Notes under the pieces: generated by a model
What the model was told of the DNA's origin: nothing
Database searches by the model: none
What the model saw: only the letters and a program-made list of their open reading frames with translations
NCBI RefSeq assembly: GCF_005503625.1
Contig: NZ_SCMX01000015.1
Coordinates: 1 to 64,000 of the forward strand
Direction: 5' to 3'
DNA from: Cupriavidus sp. 2SB
Lineage (GTDB): Bacteria > Pseudomonadota > Gammaproteobacteria > Burkholderiales > Burkholderiaceae
Length of the DNA stretch: 64,000 nt
Made by a program: the position numbers and the translations under genes
In this document: positions 1 through 10,134 of the stretch, one piece after another
Position numbering within the stretch: the stretch's first letter is position 1
Layout of the letters: each line of letters opens with the position of its first letter

Positions 1-368
1 TACATGGCGATGATCTTGTCATCGAACCCCGTGAAGCGCCGCTCGTGCTTGGGGATCAAGATCGGAGCGAAGCTGCCATCCCGATCGCGCGGGATGTCCA
101 GGCGCAGCGGCCCATCCTCGGTCAGCACCGTCTTGGCACTCTTGCCGTTGCGCTGATTGGTTGTCTCTGCCGGGCGCTCGGTACCGGCTGGATAGCCCAG
201 GTGATGGCCCAGTTCGGCACCCAGCGCACGCTCGATCAGCGCCTTCTTGAACGCCATGGCCGCATCCTGCACCGCCTCGGCGGTCATCGGGCCTTTGACG
301 AACTGATCAATCAATTCCTTCGGGATGGCGGGCAATTCCCGCAATGGGGCTTTCGGTTTGCGTGGCAT
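1..368 (-). CDS. IS256 family transposase, N-terminal part (runs off the left edge)
   Basis: The reverse strand from the ATG at 366-368 is open to the window edge, giving about 122 residues. They begin MPRKPKAPLRELPAIP and contain the stretch ALGAELGHHLGY, then NQRNGKSAKTV and LDIPRDRDGSF. These are hallmarks of the N-terminal part of mutator-type transposases of the IS256 family. The catalytic DDE domain is not in the window, so intactness cannot be judged. The enzyme would cut and paste its own element through the terminal repeats. The start codon is about 50 bp inside the element tip, as is usual for the family. Confidence 0.85.
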   Translation of the reverse strand, partial: MPRKPKAPLRELPAIPKELIDQFVKGPMTAEAVQDAAMAFKKALIERALGAELGHHLGYPAGTERPAETTNQRNGKSAKTVLTEDGPLRLDIPRDRDGSFAPILIPKHERRFTGFDDKIIAM

Positions 369-422
369 ACATGCTCCTTAACGACATGTTATGCCCTACA
401 CACAAAATTCCTGACAGGCCCG
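1..422 (-). mobile_element. End of an IS256-family insertion sequence
   Basis: The left edge of the window lies inside an insertion sequence of the IS256 (mutator) family. Its transposase reads leftward and starts at 368. The outer tip reads, on the minus strand, GGGCCTGTCAGGAATTTTGT, matching the GCCTGTCAGG-type terminal inverted repeats I know from this family; it ends near 422. The exact tip and any 8-9 bp target duplication cannot be fixed because the other end is outside the window. The element sits about 110 bp past the stop codon of the amidohydrolase gene, so it breaks no gene seen here. Confidence 0.75.
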
Positions 423-467
423 GGTCGGCGGTTCAAACTTCCAAGTTCGGCAAGCAGAACCGCCATG

Positions 468-508
468 CCCTCACCCCCCGCCCCTCTCCCGCATGCGGGA
501 GAGGGGAG
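468..508. repeat. REP-like palindrome, copy 1
   Basis: A CCCTCACCCCCCG arm leads into a perfect 26-bp palindrome at 481-506, made of CCCCTCTCCCGCA and its reverse complement. Two more copies of the same unit are at 18177-18220 and 18261-18300. This copy lies between the IS tip and the stop codon of the amidohydrolase gene, where it could also act as a stem-loop at the transcript end. There is no T-run, so it is not a standard terminator. Confidence 0.7.
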
Positions 509-530
509 TTAACACCGGGAGCAAACTGGT

Positions 531-1757
531 TCAAGCTGCGTAAACCTTCCCCGCCTGCATCACCACCTCGATCTTTGCCTGCGGACCTGCCAGCACGCCG
601 ATGTCTTTCAGCGGATCGCCATCCACCACCAGTACGTCGGCAATCGCGCCGGCCTGGATCACGCCGAGTTCGCCTTCACGCTGCAGGATTTCCGCGGCAA
701 TCGACGTCGCCGAGCGCACGGCTTCCGCATTGCCGAGCAGTTCGGCGCGGATCAGGAATTCCTCGGACTGGTATTGATGCATCTCGCCCAGCAGGTCGGA
801 GCCGTAGCCCATCTTCACACCGGCTTCGGCGTAGATGGCCAGCGAGTCGCGGCCGGCCTGACGCACGGTTTCGATCTTGGCCACGGAGTCGGGCGGCAGG
901 CCCAGACGCGCACCATCACGCGCCAGGGCGTCGTAGGTGATCAGCGTCGGCACTACGAAAGCGCCATGCTCGCGCATCACGCGTGCCGCTGCGGCATCCA
1001 CGAGGTTGCCGTGCTCGATGGTGCGCGCACCGCAACGCACGGCGCGGGTAATCGCGCGCGGCGTGTAGGCGTGGGCCATGACATAGGTCTGTGCAGCCTC
1101 GGCTTCGGCCACGATCGCACGGATCTCGTCCTCGCTGTACTGCGTATTGCCGATGGGATCGGTCGGCGATGCCACGCCGCCCGAGGCCATGATCTTGATC
1201 TGCGTGGCGCCCTTCTGGATTTCCTCGCGCACAGCCAGACGCACGGCGTCCACGCCATCCACCACGCGCGCAATCGCGCCGGCACGGAAGGCGCAGGAGC
1301 AGGGCTCCAGCGTATCGGAGCGCGGACGGAAATCGCCGTGGCCACCGGTCTGCGACAGGGCCTTGCCCGACGGGAAGATGCGCGGGCCGGGAATCAGCCC
1401 CGTGGCTACCGCCTGGGACAGGCCCCAGTCGGCGCCGCCCGCATCGCGTACGGTCGTGAATCCGCGTTCGAGCATGCTGCGCATGATCGGCATGGCGCGG
1501 AACGCCACCAGCACGTTCGGTTGCACAGCGTTCAGGCCGAGGTTAGCCAGCGAGGCCAGCACGTGGACGTGCAGGTCGATCAGGCCCGGCATCACGGTCT
1601 TGCCGGTGACGTCGATCACGCGGGCATTGGGCGCGTGGATGGCCGAGGCGGACACTTCGACGATGCGCTCGCCGTCAATCAGCACATCATGGCGCGGCAG
1701 CAGGGCGCCGCGCACGGGATCGAGGACGTTGCCGCCCTTGAGCAGGATCTGGGTCAT
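531..1757 (-). CDS. Amidohydrolase family metal-dependent hydrolase
   Basis: This 408-residue protein belongs to the amidohydrolase superfamily (imidazolonepropionase/prolidase-like branch). The metal and active-site pattern is visible: DLHVH at 61-65, a candidate carboxylated lysine in QIKIMASGG (Lys188), His229 in MAHA, His249 in IEHGN, and Asp321 in GYGSDLL. Such proteins hydrolyse cyclic amides or N-acyl/dipeptide bonds in the cytoplasm with a binuclear metal centre; the substrate cannot be read from sequence. There is no signal peptide. The start is 4 bp past the stop of the upstream transporter gene, so the two are almost certainly one operon, and the transporter probably brings in the substrate. 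A REP-like palindrome and an IS256 end follow. Confidence 0.85.
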   Translation of the reverse strand: MTQILLKGGNVLDPVRGALLPRHDVLIDGERIVEVSASAIHAPNARVIDVTGKTVMPGLIDLHVHVLASLANLGLNAVQPNVLVAFRAMPIMRSMLERGFTTVRDAGGADWGLSQAVATGLIPGPRIFPSGKALSQTGGHGDFRPRSDTLEPCSCAFRAGAIARVVDGVDAVRLAVREEIQKGATQIKIMASGGVASPTDPIGNTQYSEDEIRAIVAEAEAAQTYVMAHAYTPRAITRAVRCGARTIEHGNLVDAAAARVMREHGAFVVPTLITYDALARDGARLGLPPDSVAKIETVRQAGRDSLAIYAEAGVKMGYGSDLLGEMHQYQSEEFLIRAELLGNAEAVRSATSIAAEILQREGELGVIQAGAIADVLVVDGDPLKDIGVLAGPQAKIEVVMQAGKVYAA

Positions 1758-1761
1758 GGTG

Positions 1762-3066
1762 TTACTTGTTCTGGAGATAGGCGGGCTCGCGCACCAGACG
1801 CGTGCCGAAGAAACTGATGGCAGCGGCGATCATCACGTAGAACGCCGGGGCCATCGTGCTGCCCGTGCTGGCAATCAGCCACGTGATGAAGAACGACGCG
1901 AAGCCGCCGAAGATCGTCACGGCGAGGTTGTACGACACCGACAGACCCGTGGACAGCACCTTGGCCGGGAACATTTCCGAGAACGCGGCCAGGATCGGGC
2001 CGGTGTACGCGGCAATCAGCACGCCGAAGACCAGCTGGAACACCAGCAACGTGGCAAGGCTCGGTGCCTGGTTGATGTAGACGAACATCGGCCATGCCAG
2101 TACGAAGATCAGCGCGGCAGCGCCCGACAGGAAGCGGCGACGGCCATAGCGGTCAGCCAGCATGCCCACGATGGGCGCGAACACCAGGATGGCCAGGCCG
2201 CCCGCCATGCCGGCGATGAAGCCGGTGGACTGCGGCACCTTCAGCACCTTCACCGAGTAGGTCGGCATGTAGAACAACAGCACGTAGGTGCAGACCGTCC
2301 ACAGGATCACCATCGAGAAGCTGGCGGCGGTCTGGCGCGGATAGTCGCGCAGCACTTCGGTCAGCGGCGAATCGGTCTTGTCGGTCGTGGCCTGGAACGT
2401 CGGCGTTTCGTCGAGGTTGTGGCGGATATAGAAGCCAACCGGTCCGATGATCATGCCGATCAGGAACGGCAGGCGCCAGCCCCAGCTATTCAGCGCTTCG
2501 GCACTCAGCGTGGACGTGACGAACGTGCCCACCGCAGCGCCCAGCAACACGGCCACGCCGATGCTCGCCTGGATCCAGCTCGAGTAGTAGGCGCGCTGCT
2601 TCTCCGGCGCGTATTCGGTCAGGAATGCGGTAGCGCCGCCCATCTCGCCACCGGCAGAGAACCCCTGCATCAGACGCGCAATCACGATCAGCATCGGCGC
2701 GAACACACCGATCTGGTCATACGTCGGCGCGATGCCGATCAGCGTGGTGCCAGCCGCCATCAGCAGGATGGTCAGCGACAACGCTGCCTTGCGGCCCACG
2801 CGGTCTGCGTAGACACCGAGGATGATGCCGCCCACCGGACGCATGAAGAAGCCCACGCCGAACGTGGCCACGGCCAGCAACAGCGACGACAGGTCGTTAC
2901 CAGTGGGAAAAAACAGTTTGGCGATGATCACGGCGAAGAAGCTGTACACCGTGAAGTCGAACCACTCGAGTCCGTTGCCGATCACCGTGGCGATGATGGC
3001 GCGGCGGCGTTGCGTGACCCCGACCTGGGGCCCCGTGTCCGCGTAGGCGGGGGCGCTGGCTTGCAT
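1762..3066 (-). CDS. MFS transporter, metabolite:H+ symporter (MHS) type
   Basis: This is a 12-segment inner-membrane transporter of 434 residues. The MHS subfamily (proline/betaine, citrate, shikimate and alpha-ketoglutarate permeases) is shown by the loop GVYADRVGRK between segments 2 and 3 and by FSAGGEMGGATAFLTEYAP further on. The protein likely imports a small organic acid or amide with protons. I chose the ATG at 3066 (MQASAPAYADT) because a good ribosome site, GGAAGAGAGAG, sits just before it; an in-frame start 12 codons upstream has none. It leads a two-gene operon with the amidohydrolase, suggesting joint uptake and hydrolysis of one compound. Substrate unknown. Confidence 0.88.
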   Translation of the reverse strand: MQASAPAYADTGPQVGVTQRRRAIIATVIGNGLEWFDFTVYSFFAVIIAKLFFPTGNDLSSLLLAVATFGVGFFMRPVGGIILGVYADRVGRKAALSLTILLMAAGTTLIGIAPTYDQIGVFAPMLIVIARLMQGFSAGGEMGGATAFLTEYAPEKQRAYYSSWIQASIGVAVLLGAAVGTFVTSTLSAEALNSWGWRLPFLIGMIIGPVGFYIRHNLDETPTFQATTDKTDSPLTEVLRDYPRQTAASFSMVILWTVCTYVLLFYMPTYSVKVLKVPQSTGFIAGMAGGLAILVFAPIVGMLADRYGRRRFLSGAAALIFVLAWPMFVYINQAPSLATLLVFQLVFGVLIAAYTGPILAAFSEMFPAKVLSTGLSVSYNLAVTIFGGFASFFITWLIASTGSTMAPAFYVMIAAAISFFGTRLVREPAYLQNK

Positions 3067-3498
3067 GTCTCTCTCTTCCTTTGATAGCCCTCTGTCCAGC
3101 ACCAGGATCGGACGGCTGGCAGGCTTCGGGCGATCTTAGGGGCGGCACCGTGACACGAAAAACGAATTCTGCGCATGCAGCCATGACGCCAGCGCATGGC
3201 TGGCCTGCGCGCGCCGCAGGCGAGGCCGCGTTTCCGTTTTGCAGATGCTACCGGCGCGGGTATCAAATCTACCGGCAAAACTACACCTGATAGCGGTACC
3301 GAGTGATCACGAAGCCAAGTGATCCGAACCCTATTTATTTCCCAACCTGTTGAATATATGGGACAAATTTCGATGCGAGCGATGAGGGGCATGGGCTCCG
3401 CCTTATGCGGGCCTCGCATTTGCTACTAAGCTTGGTTGGGACTGTCCGGTTCGCGGGCAGTCTGACGTGTTCCATCTTCCATCTGTGAGGAGATCACG
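3067..3498. other. Divergent intergenic region with a candidate structured leader
   Basis: These 432 bp separate the leftward transporter gene from the rightward RcnB-like gene and carry no convincing gene. Near the right side, ATGCGAG at 3373-3379 pairs with CTCGCAT at 3413-3419. Between them GCAT and ATGC can pair as an inner stem around a GGCTCCGCC loop. If transcribed rightward this would be a two-level hairpin in the 5' leader of the RcnB-like gene. I see no strong consensus -35/-10 pair. Confidence 0.4.
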
Positions 3499-3999
3499 AT
3501 GCAAAAGAAGACGTTGATTCCCGCTGTCCTGATCGCGCTAGGCATGCTGGCGGCGCCCATCGCGCAAGCCCAGCAACCGCAGCCGATGCCGGGACAACCC
3601 CAGCCGTCCGGTCCGCGACCGATGCCCGCACCGGGCCAGGCCGGCGCGATGCCGCCGAATGCACAGCCAATGCCGCCCGCGAGCGGCGGAAGAAGCCCGG
3701 GCATGACGCCAGGCATGCGCGGCGGTCCGGGCCAGGGCATGCAGGACCCCGGCATGCGGCAAGGCATGCCGCCGCCCTCCGGCAACATGCCAATGGGCGC
3801 GCAGTCGCCGTACACCCCCAAGACCTGGCAGAAGGGCGACAAGCTGCCAACCGAGTTTCGGGATCGTCAGTACGTGATCGACAAGTACAAGGACTACAAC
3901 CTGCCCGCGCCGAGAAAGGGTCATCACTGGGTAGGCGTGGGAGCGGATTACTACCAGGTATCGTCGAATGGGACGATCTATTCGGTGGGGCCGAATTGA
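3499..3999 (+). CDS. Secreted RcnB-like protein with Pro/Met/Gly-rich linker
   Basis: A 166-residue exported protein. Residues 1-24 form a signal peptide ending in APIAQAQ. Residues about 25-105 are low-complexity, rich in Pro, Met, Gly and Gln with repeated MPG/PMP steps. Residues about 113-166 (GDKLPTEFRDRQYVIDKYKD through YYQVSSNGTIYSV) match the RcnB domain, named after a periplasmic E. coli protein tied to nickel/cobalt efflux balance. The Met-rich linker might bind soft metals, but that is inference. GAGGAGATC before the ATG is a good ribosome site. The gene appears single, ending at a strong terminator. A metal role is not shown by the neighbours. Confidence 0.75.
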   Translation: MQKKTLIPAVLIALGMLAAPIAQAQQPQPMPGQPQPSGPRPMPAPGQAGAMPPNAQPMPPASGGRSPGMTPGMRGGPGQGMQDPGMRQGMPPPSGNMPMGAQSPYTPKTWQKGDKLPTEFRDRQYVIDKYKDYNLPAPRKGHHWVGVGADYYQVSSNGTIYSVGPN

Positions 4000-4058
4000 T
4001 AGGGCCTGCGCCATGCGGATGACGCCGGGAGACGGGCGCGTTTTCGAGGCGCCAAGTC

Positions 4059-4092
4059 AAAACGCGCCGTGGATGTCACGGCGCGTTTTTTT
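4059..4092. terminator. Rho-independent terminator between rcnB-like gene and prmB
   Basis: AAAACGCGCCGT at 4059-4070 pairs with ACGGCGCG at 4078-4085 and is followed by seven T. The A-run on the left arm makes it able to work for both converging transcripts. Confidence 0.85.
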
Positions 4093-4110
4093 ATTGTTTG
4101 CTGCGGAGTT

Positions 4111-5004
4111 TCAATCAGGCAGCGCTTCGTAAGTCACCAGGAACACCTGGTCGTCCCCCGCGCTGACCGACAGCCAGACGATTTCCAGATCCGGGAAGGC
4201 CGCTTCGACATACGCGCGTTCGTTACCAATTTCCACTACCAGCGCGCCGCCCGGGTTAAGGCGCTTCTTGGCGCCCGCGACGATGCGGCGCACGATGTCC
4301 ATCCCGTCGTCGCCGCCGGCCAGCGCAATGCGCGGTTCGGCCTGGTATTCGGCAGGCAGTTCGCGCATCGACTGTTCGTTGACGTAAGGCGGGTTGGTCA
4401 GGATCACGTCATAGGTGGCGCCCGACGGCAGCGGCGCGTAAAGATCGCCCTCGTACAGCGAGATGCGGCCTTCCATCTTGTAGTCGGACACATTGCGGCG
4501 GGCCACTGCCAGCGCATCGGGAGAGATGTCCACCGCGTCGATCTTCGCGTTCGGCCAGACGTGTGCAGCGATGATCGGCAGGCAGCCGGAACCCGTGCAG
4601 AGTTCGAGCACGGGGCCGATCTTTTCGATATCACCGATCCACGGCTCCAGCCCGTCATGCAGCAGTTCGCCGACAAAGCTGCGCGGCACGATCACACGGG
4701 AATCCACGTAGAAGCGCAGGCCGTGCATGAACGCTTCGTGCGTGATGTAGGCGGCCGGAACGCGTTCGGTCACGCGGCGGTCGATGACCTTGAGCACCGC
4801 ATCCACTTCCTCGGGCAGCAGGCGTGCATCGAGGAAAGGATCGAGGGTGTCCAGCGGCAGGTTCAGCGTATGCAGCACCAGATAGGCCGCTTCATCGTAG
4901 GCGTTGGCGCTGCCGTGGCCGAAGGACAGCCGGGCGGCCGTGAAGCGCGAAACGGCCAGGCGCAGCAGGTCGCGCACGGTTTGCAGGGGAGAAGTCGTTG
5001 CCAT
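4111..5004 (-). CDS. prmB: 50S ribosomal protein L3 glutamine N5-methyltransferase
   Basis: This 297-residue SAM-dependent enzyme methylates a glutamine side chain of ribosomal protein L3. The SAM-binding motif I is VLELCTGSGCLPI at 132-144, and the catalytic NPPY of N5-glutamine methyltransferases is at 204-207 (LTNPPYVNE). The N-terminal helical domain (about 1-110) fits PrmB rather than PrmC, as does the length. It is the last gene of the minus-strand dap operon, 27 bp downstream of dapE, and converges on the terminator shared with the RcnB-like gene. The placement after dapE is, to my knowledge, common in Burkholderiaceae. Confidence 0.92.
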   Translation of the reverse strand: MATTSPLQTVRDLLRLAVSRFTAARLSFGHGSANAYDEAAYLVLHTLNLPLDTLDPFLDARLLPEEVDAVLKVIDRRVTERVPAAYITHEAFMHGLRFYVDSRVIVPRSFVGELLHDGLEPWIGDIEKIGPVLELCTGSGCLPIIAAHVWPNAKIDAVDISPDALAVARRNVSDYKMEGRISLYEGDLYAPLPSGATYDVILTNPPYVNEQSMRELPAEYQAEPRIALAGGDDGMDIVRRIVAGAKKRLNPGGALVVEIGNERAYVEAAFPDLEIVWLSVSAGDDQVFLVTYEALPD

Positions 5005-5031
5005 GGTGTCAGCGGTAATGATGGGTGAGGC

Positions 5032-6548
<1,517 letters not shown>

Positions 6549-6567
6549 GGTGTCGGGGCTCCGAAAA

Positions 6568-6975
6568 TCAACGGAACAGCAGGTTAAGGGCAATCACGAG
6601 CCCGCCCAGGCCCAGCGCCACGCCGGCCATGGCCACGCCCGTCATCAGGCGCAGGCGCCGATCCAGGCGCGCTGCCTCTTTCCGCAGGGCCTCGATGGTG
6701 ATGGCGTGCTGCTCGGCCAGCATCTTGACGGCCTCGGCCTGCTGCATGGCAACGGCTTCCAGCTCGGCGATGCGGGCTGCGGCGTCGCGTGGCTCGGCAG
6801 CTTCGGCAGATTCAGATGGCGCGCCGTCTTCCTTGCGCTTGCCTTTCTTGAACCGGTCGATGGTCTTGTTGGCCTGTTCGAGAATGGTGGGGAGCAGGGA
6901 GAGCACGGTGCTGACGGTGGCGGGGTCGAGGGCCATGAGTCGCTTGCGGAGGGATGGCATCGGCGGGGCTTGCAT
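6568..6975 (-). CDS. Hypothetical protein with coiled coil and C-terminal membrane anchor
   Basis: I do not recognise a named family. The frame gives 135 residues from the ATG at 6975; a TTG at 7008 and ATGs at 6960 and 6945 are alternatives, and none has a clear ribosome site. Visible features: an N-terminal stretch LDPATVSTVLSLLPTILEQANKTIDRFKKGKRKEDG, a helical coiled-coil-like middle (AARIAELEAVAMQQAEAV onward), and a C-terminal hydrophobic segment LMTGVAMAGVALGLGGLVIALNLLF that should be a membrane anchor. It lies between dapD and the ArsC-like gene in the same direction, so it is probably cotranscribed with the dap genes. Confidence 0.7.
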   Translation of the reverse strand: MQAPPMPSLRKRLMALDPATVSTVLSLLPTILEQANKTIDRFKKGKRKEDGAPSESAEAAEPRDAAARIAELEAVAMQQAEAVKMLAEQHAITIEALRKEAARLDRRLRLMTGVAMAGVALGLGGLVIALNLLFR

Positions 6976-7039
6976 CGCCGCCGGCAGGGCCGGCGGCTCG
7001 GACAACAAACGGCGTAACAGCGTAACCAGCGAGGGGCGA

Positions 7040-7867
7040 TCAGTCGCCGCGCAGCAGATCGTTCAGGCTGGTCTTTGCGCGGGTTTGCGCGTCCACTTTC
7101 TTCACGATCACGGCGCAGTACAGGCTGTACTTGCCATCCTTCGACGGCAGGTTGCCAGCGACCACGACCGAGCCGGCCGGCACGCGGCCATAGTGGATCT
7201 CGCCCGTTTCACGATCATAGATCTTGGTCGACTGGCCCAGGTACACGCCCATCGAGATCACCGAATTTTCTTCGACGATCACGCCTTCCACCACTTCCGA
7301 ACGCGCGCCGATGAAGCAGTTGTCCTCGATGATGACCGGGTTGGCCTGCAGCGGCTCCAGCACGCCGCCGATGCCCACGCCACCCGACAGGTGAACGTTC
7401 TTGCCGATCTGGGCGCACGAACCGACGGTGGCCCACGTGTCGACCATCGTGCCTTCATCCACATAGGCGCCGATGTTCACGTACGACGGCATCAGCACGG
7501 CGTTCTTGGCGATGAACGAACCACGGCGGGCCACGGCCGGCGGCACCACGCGGAAACCGGCGCGGGCGAAGTCTTCCTGCGACCAGTTGGCGAACTTGGT
7601 CGGCACCTTGTCGTAGAACTGGGCGAAGCCGCCAGCGCTCATCGGCGCGTTGTCTTCCAGACGGAACGACAGCAGTACGGCCTTCTTGACCCACTGGTTG
7701 ACGATCCATTCGCTACCCTGCTTCTCGGCCACGCGCAGCGTGCCGGCGTCCAGTTGCGAAATCACGTTGGCCACGCCTTCACGGATATCGTTCGGGGCGG
7801 ACTTCGGGCTCAGGCTGGTGCGGTCTTCCCAGGCTTGATCGATCAGGGCTTGCAGCGCTTGCGTCAT
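7040..7867 (-). CDS. dapD: 2,3,4,5-tetrahydropyridine-2,6-dicarboxylate N-succinyltransferase
   Basis: DapD transfers succinate from succinyl-CoA to tetrahydrodipicolinate, opening the succinylase branch of lysine/meso-diaminopimelate synthesis. The 275 residues show an N-terminal helical domain and then the left-handed beta-helix of hexapeptide transferases ([55 protein letters not shown]). The enzyme works as a trimer. The start at 7867 ([10 protein letters not shown]) is the family start. The gene follows dapC by about 100 bp; that gap holds a GC-rich hairpin around CCGGCGCCGG. Confidence 0.96.
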   Translation of the reverse strand: MTQALQALIDQAWEDRTSLSPKSAPNDIREGVANVISQLDAGTLRVAEKQGSEWIVNQWVKKAVLLSFRLEDNAPMSAGGFAQFYDKVPTKFANWSQEDFARAGFRVVPPAVARRGSFIAKNAVLMPSYVNIGAYVDEGTMVDTWATVGSCAQIGKNVHLSGGVGIGGVLEPLQANPVIIEDNCFIGARSEVVEGVIVEENSVISMGVYLGQSTKIYDRETGEIHYGRVPAGSVVVAGNLPSKDGKYSLYCAVIVKKVDAQTRAKTSLNDLLRGD

Positions 7868-7972
7868 GATGTGTGTTCTCGATTTGATAGGTGAAAGGAA
7901 TGCGGCGCCGGCAACGTTTGCCCCGGCGCCGGGGCGTTCAATCGGTGATGCGGTAGAACGTACTGCGCCGGC

Positions 7973-9172
7973 TCAGGCCAGCGACTTGCAGAATTCAACG
8001 ATCCGGCGCGCACCTTCGACGCATTCGTCAGGCGTGGCAACCAGCGCCATGCGCACCCGGTTCTGGCCCGGATTCACACCATGCGCCTCACGGGCAAGAT
8101 AGCTCCCGGGCAGGACCGCCACGTTCTGCTCGGCCAGCAAGCGCACCGCGAACTCGGTGTCGGAGAGGCCAGTGCGGGAGATATCGGCCCACAGGTAGAA
8201 CGCGGCATCCGGCAGGGCCACGTCCATCACTTCGGCCAGCATCGGCGTGACTTCGGCAAACTTCTTCACGTAAGCGGCGCGGTTCTCGCGCACATGCGCT
8301 TCGTCATCCCATGCGGCCACGCTGGCGGCCTGTACAGCGGGGTTCAGCGCCGCGCCATGGTAGGTGCGGTACAGCAGGAATTTCTTGAGGATTGCAGCAT
8401 CGCCGGCCACGAAGCCAGAGCGCAGGCCCGGCACGTTCGAACGCTTGGACAGGCTCGAGAACATCACGAGCCGCTCGAACCCGCGTCCGAGCTTGTGGGC
8501 AGCTTCCAGCGCGCCCAGCGGCGGGTTGGCTTCGTCGAAATAGATCTCGGAGTAGCACTCGTCCGAGGCAATCACGAAGCCATATTGATCGGACAGGGCG
8601 AACAGGCGCTTCCAGTCATCGAGCGACAGCACGGCACCCGTGGGATTGCCGGGCGAGCAGACGTACAGCAGTTGCACCTTCGGCCAGACATCGGCATCGA
8701 CCTGGTCGAAGTCAGGCGCGAAGTTGCGCGCCGGATCGCTGTTGGCGAATACCGGCCGCGCCCCGGCCAGCAGGGCCGCGCCTTCGTAAATCTGATAGAA
8801 CGGGTTCGGGCACACCACCAGCGGATCGGGTTGGCTGGCATCGATCACGGTCTGGGCGAAGGCAAACAGTGCTTCGCGCGAACCGCTGACCGGCAGCACC
8901 TCGGTGGCCGCATCGACCTTCGGCAACCCGTAGCGGCGCTCCAGCCAGCCGGCGATGGTCTTGCGCAGCGCTTCGGTACCTGCCGTGGCCGGATAGACGG
9001 CGAGACCGGACAGGGAGGCCGTCATCGCGTCCTTGATGAACTGCGGCGTCGGGTGCCGGGGTTCGCCAATGCCAAAACTGATCGCCGGCTTGTCGGCGGG
9101 TTTCACATCGGCCACCAGCACGCGCAATTTCTCGAAAGGATAGGTCTGGAGCAGGTCGAGGCGCGGATTCAC
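7973..9172 (-). CDS. dapC: Succinyldiaminopimelate transaminase
   Basis: This 399-residue class I/II aminotransferase makes N-succinyl-diaminopimelate from the keto precursor using glutamate and PLP. The PLP lysine is Lys243 in FSSLSKRSNVPGLRSG; CSPGNPTGAVL and the SDECYSEIYF aspartate/tyrosine region are also present. MNPRLDLLQTYPFEKLR is the typical DapC beginning, which distinguishes it from general aspartate aminotransferases, and the dapD-dapE neighbours support this. It is the first gene of the minus-strand operon running to prmB, so its promoter should lie in 9173-9294. Confidence 0.93.
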   Translation of the reverse strand: MNPRLDLLQTYPFEKLRVLVADVKPADKPAISFGIGEPRHPTPQFIKDAMTASLSGLAVYPATAGTEALRKTIAGWLERRYGLPKVDAATEVLPVSGSREALFAFAQTVIDASQPDPLVVCPNPFYQIYEGAALLAGARPVFANSDPARNFAPDFDQVDADVWPKVQLLYVCSPGNPTGAVLSLDDWKRLFALSDQYGFVIASDECYSEIYFDEANPPLGALEAAHKLGRGFERLVMFSSLSKRSNVPGLRSGFVAGDAAILKKFLLYRTYHGAALNPAVQAASVAAWDDEAHVRENRAAYVKKFAEVTPMLAEVMDVALPDAAFYLWADISRTGLSDTEFAVRLLAEQNVAVLPGSYLAREAHGVNPGQNRVRMALVATPDECVEGARRIVEFCKSLA

Positions 9173-9294
9173 GGTGGCAGGCGATGGGGCGGTGGAAACG
9201 CAGCATTATAAAGGAATGCCGCCCGCCGCCGTAGTGGCGTCCGGCGGTGACGCGTCGGGCCCTCGCCGGACCTGGCCGGCCCGCATGGCGCTGC

Positions 9295-10134
9295 TCAATA
9301 CAGCATCACCCGCGACACCATCGCCACGATCGGACGGCGGACCAGATCCTCGAAGCGGGCGTGCAGGTGCAGCGGCCGCAACAGCATGCGCACGGTCATC
9401 TCGATGGGCAGGTGACGGCGGACCACCGCGCTGCAGCGGGAGTTAAGAGCGCGGACCTCGCGCTCCGCCACGTCTTCGCGGCCTTGTTCGATACGCAGTA
9501 CATTGCGCAGGGCGATCTCGGCATCCTCGTTCTTGATTTCGAGAAGGCGGCGCGCCAACGCGACGAACACCTTGCGGCGTCCGAGTTGCTCCCGTTCACG
9601 CAAGGTATTGAAATAGCGGAAGAAATACTTGTAGTGCCGGACTTCGTCGTTGGCGATGCGACGGCTCAGGTCGCGCAACACCGGCTCAGCGCTGGCCTGT
9701 TCGAGGGCGCGATAGTACGTGGCCGTGCCGGTTTCCACCACGCAGCGAGCGGCCATTTCCAATGCCTGCGAAGGTTCGAAGTTATCGATCGAGCAGGTCT
9801 TGCTGTATTCGGCGAAGAATCGGTCATAGCCGCGCTGCCAGTCGAACTCGGGCCAGACATGGGCCACGTAACGGCGCAATGCCAGGCCATGCTGCAGTTC
9901 CTCCGATTCCCAGTGTTGCGCCAGCCACGCGGCGGCGTCGGGCACATCGGCGAAATACGTGGAGAGATTGCTGGCGTAGGTATCAGACCCGCTTTCGATG
10001 AAGGAAGCGGCGGTGAGCAGGTAGAACAATGTGCGATTGTCGCGCACGCTGGCGATATCGATCGATGCGTAGTCGATGTCGGCCAAAGACCAGGACAGTT
10101 CAGCCGGCGGCGGCGCCGGTTGCGGTACGGTCAT
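9295..10134 (-). CDS. Ferritin-like diiron protein
   Basis: A 279-residue all-helical cytoplasmic protein with a full set of diiron ligands in the right order: Glu47 (SFIESGS), Glu79 and His82 (EELQHG), Glu134 (VVETGT), Glu164 and His167 (NDEVRHYK). This E, ExxH, E, ExxH layout is that of ferritin-like carboxylate diiron enzymes such as rubrerythrin and acyl-ACP desaturase relatives. The specific reaction is unknown; iron/oxygen chemistry or oxidation of a lipid or thiol substrate is likely. I chose the ATG at 10134 (MTVPQPAP); 72 further codons upstream are open but look noncoding. It appears to be a single-gene unit. Confidence 0.75.
   Translation of the reverse strand: MTVPQPAPPPAELSWSLADIDYASIDIASVRDNRTLFYLLTAASFIESGSDTYASNLSTYFADVPDAAAWLAQHWESEELQHGLALRRYVAHVWPEFDWQRGYDRFFAEYSKTCSIDNFEPSQALEMAARCVVETGTATYYRALEQASAEPVLRDLSRRIANDEVRHYKYFFRYFNTLREREQLGRRKVFVALARRLLEIKNEDAEIALRNVLRIEQGREDVAEREVRALNSRCSAVVRRHLPIEMTVRMLLRPLHLHARFEDLVRRPIVAMVSRVMLY

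Noticed and set aside
1147..3084. 645-codon plus-strand frame across the amidohydrolase and transporter genes
   Set aside because: It is an antisense shadow: Arg/His/Gln-rich, no domain, and the minus-strand genes have clear families.
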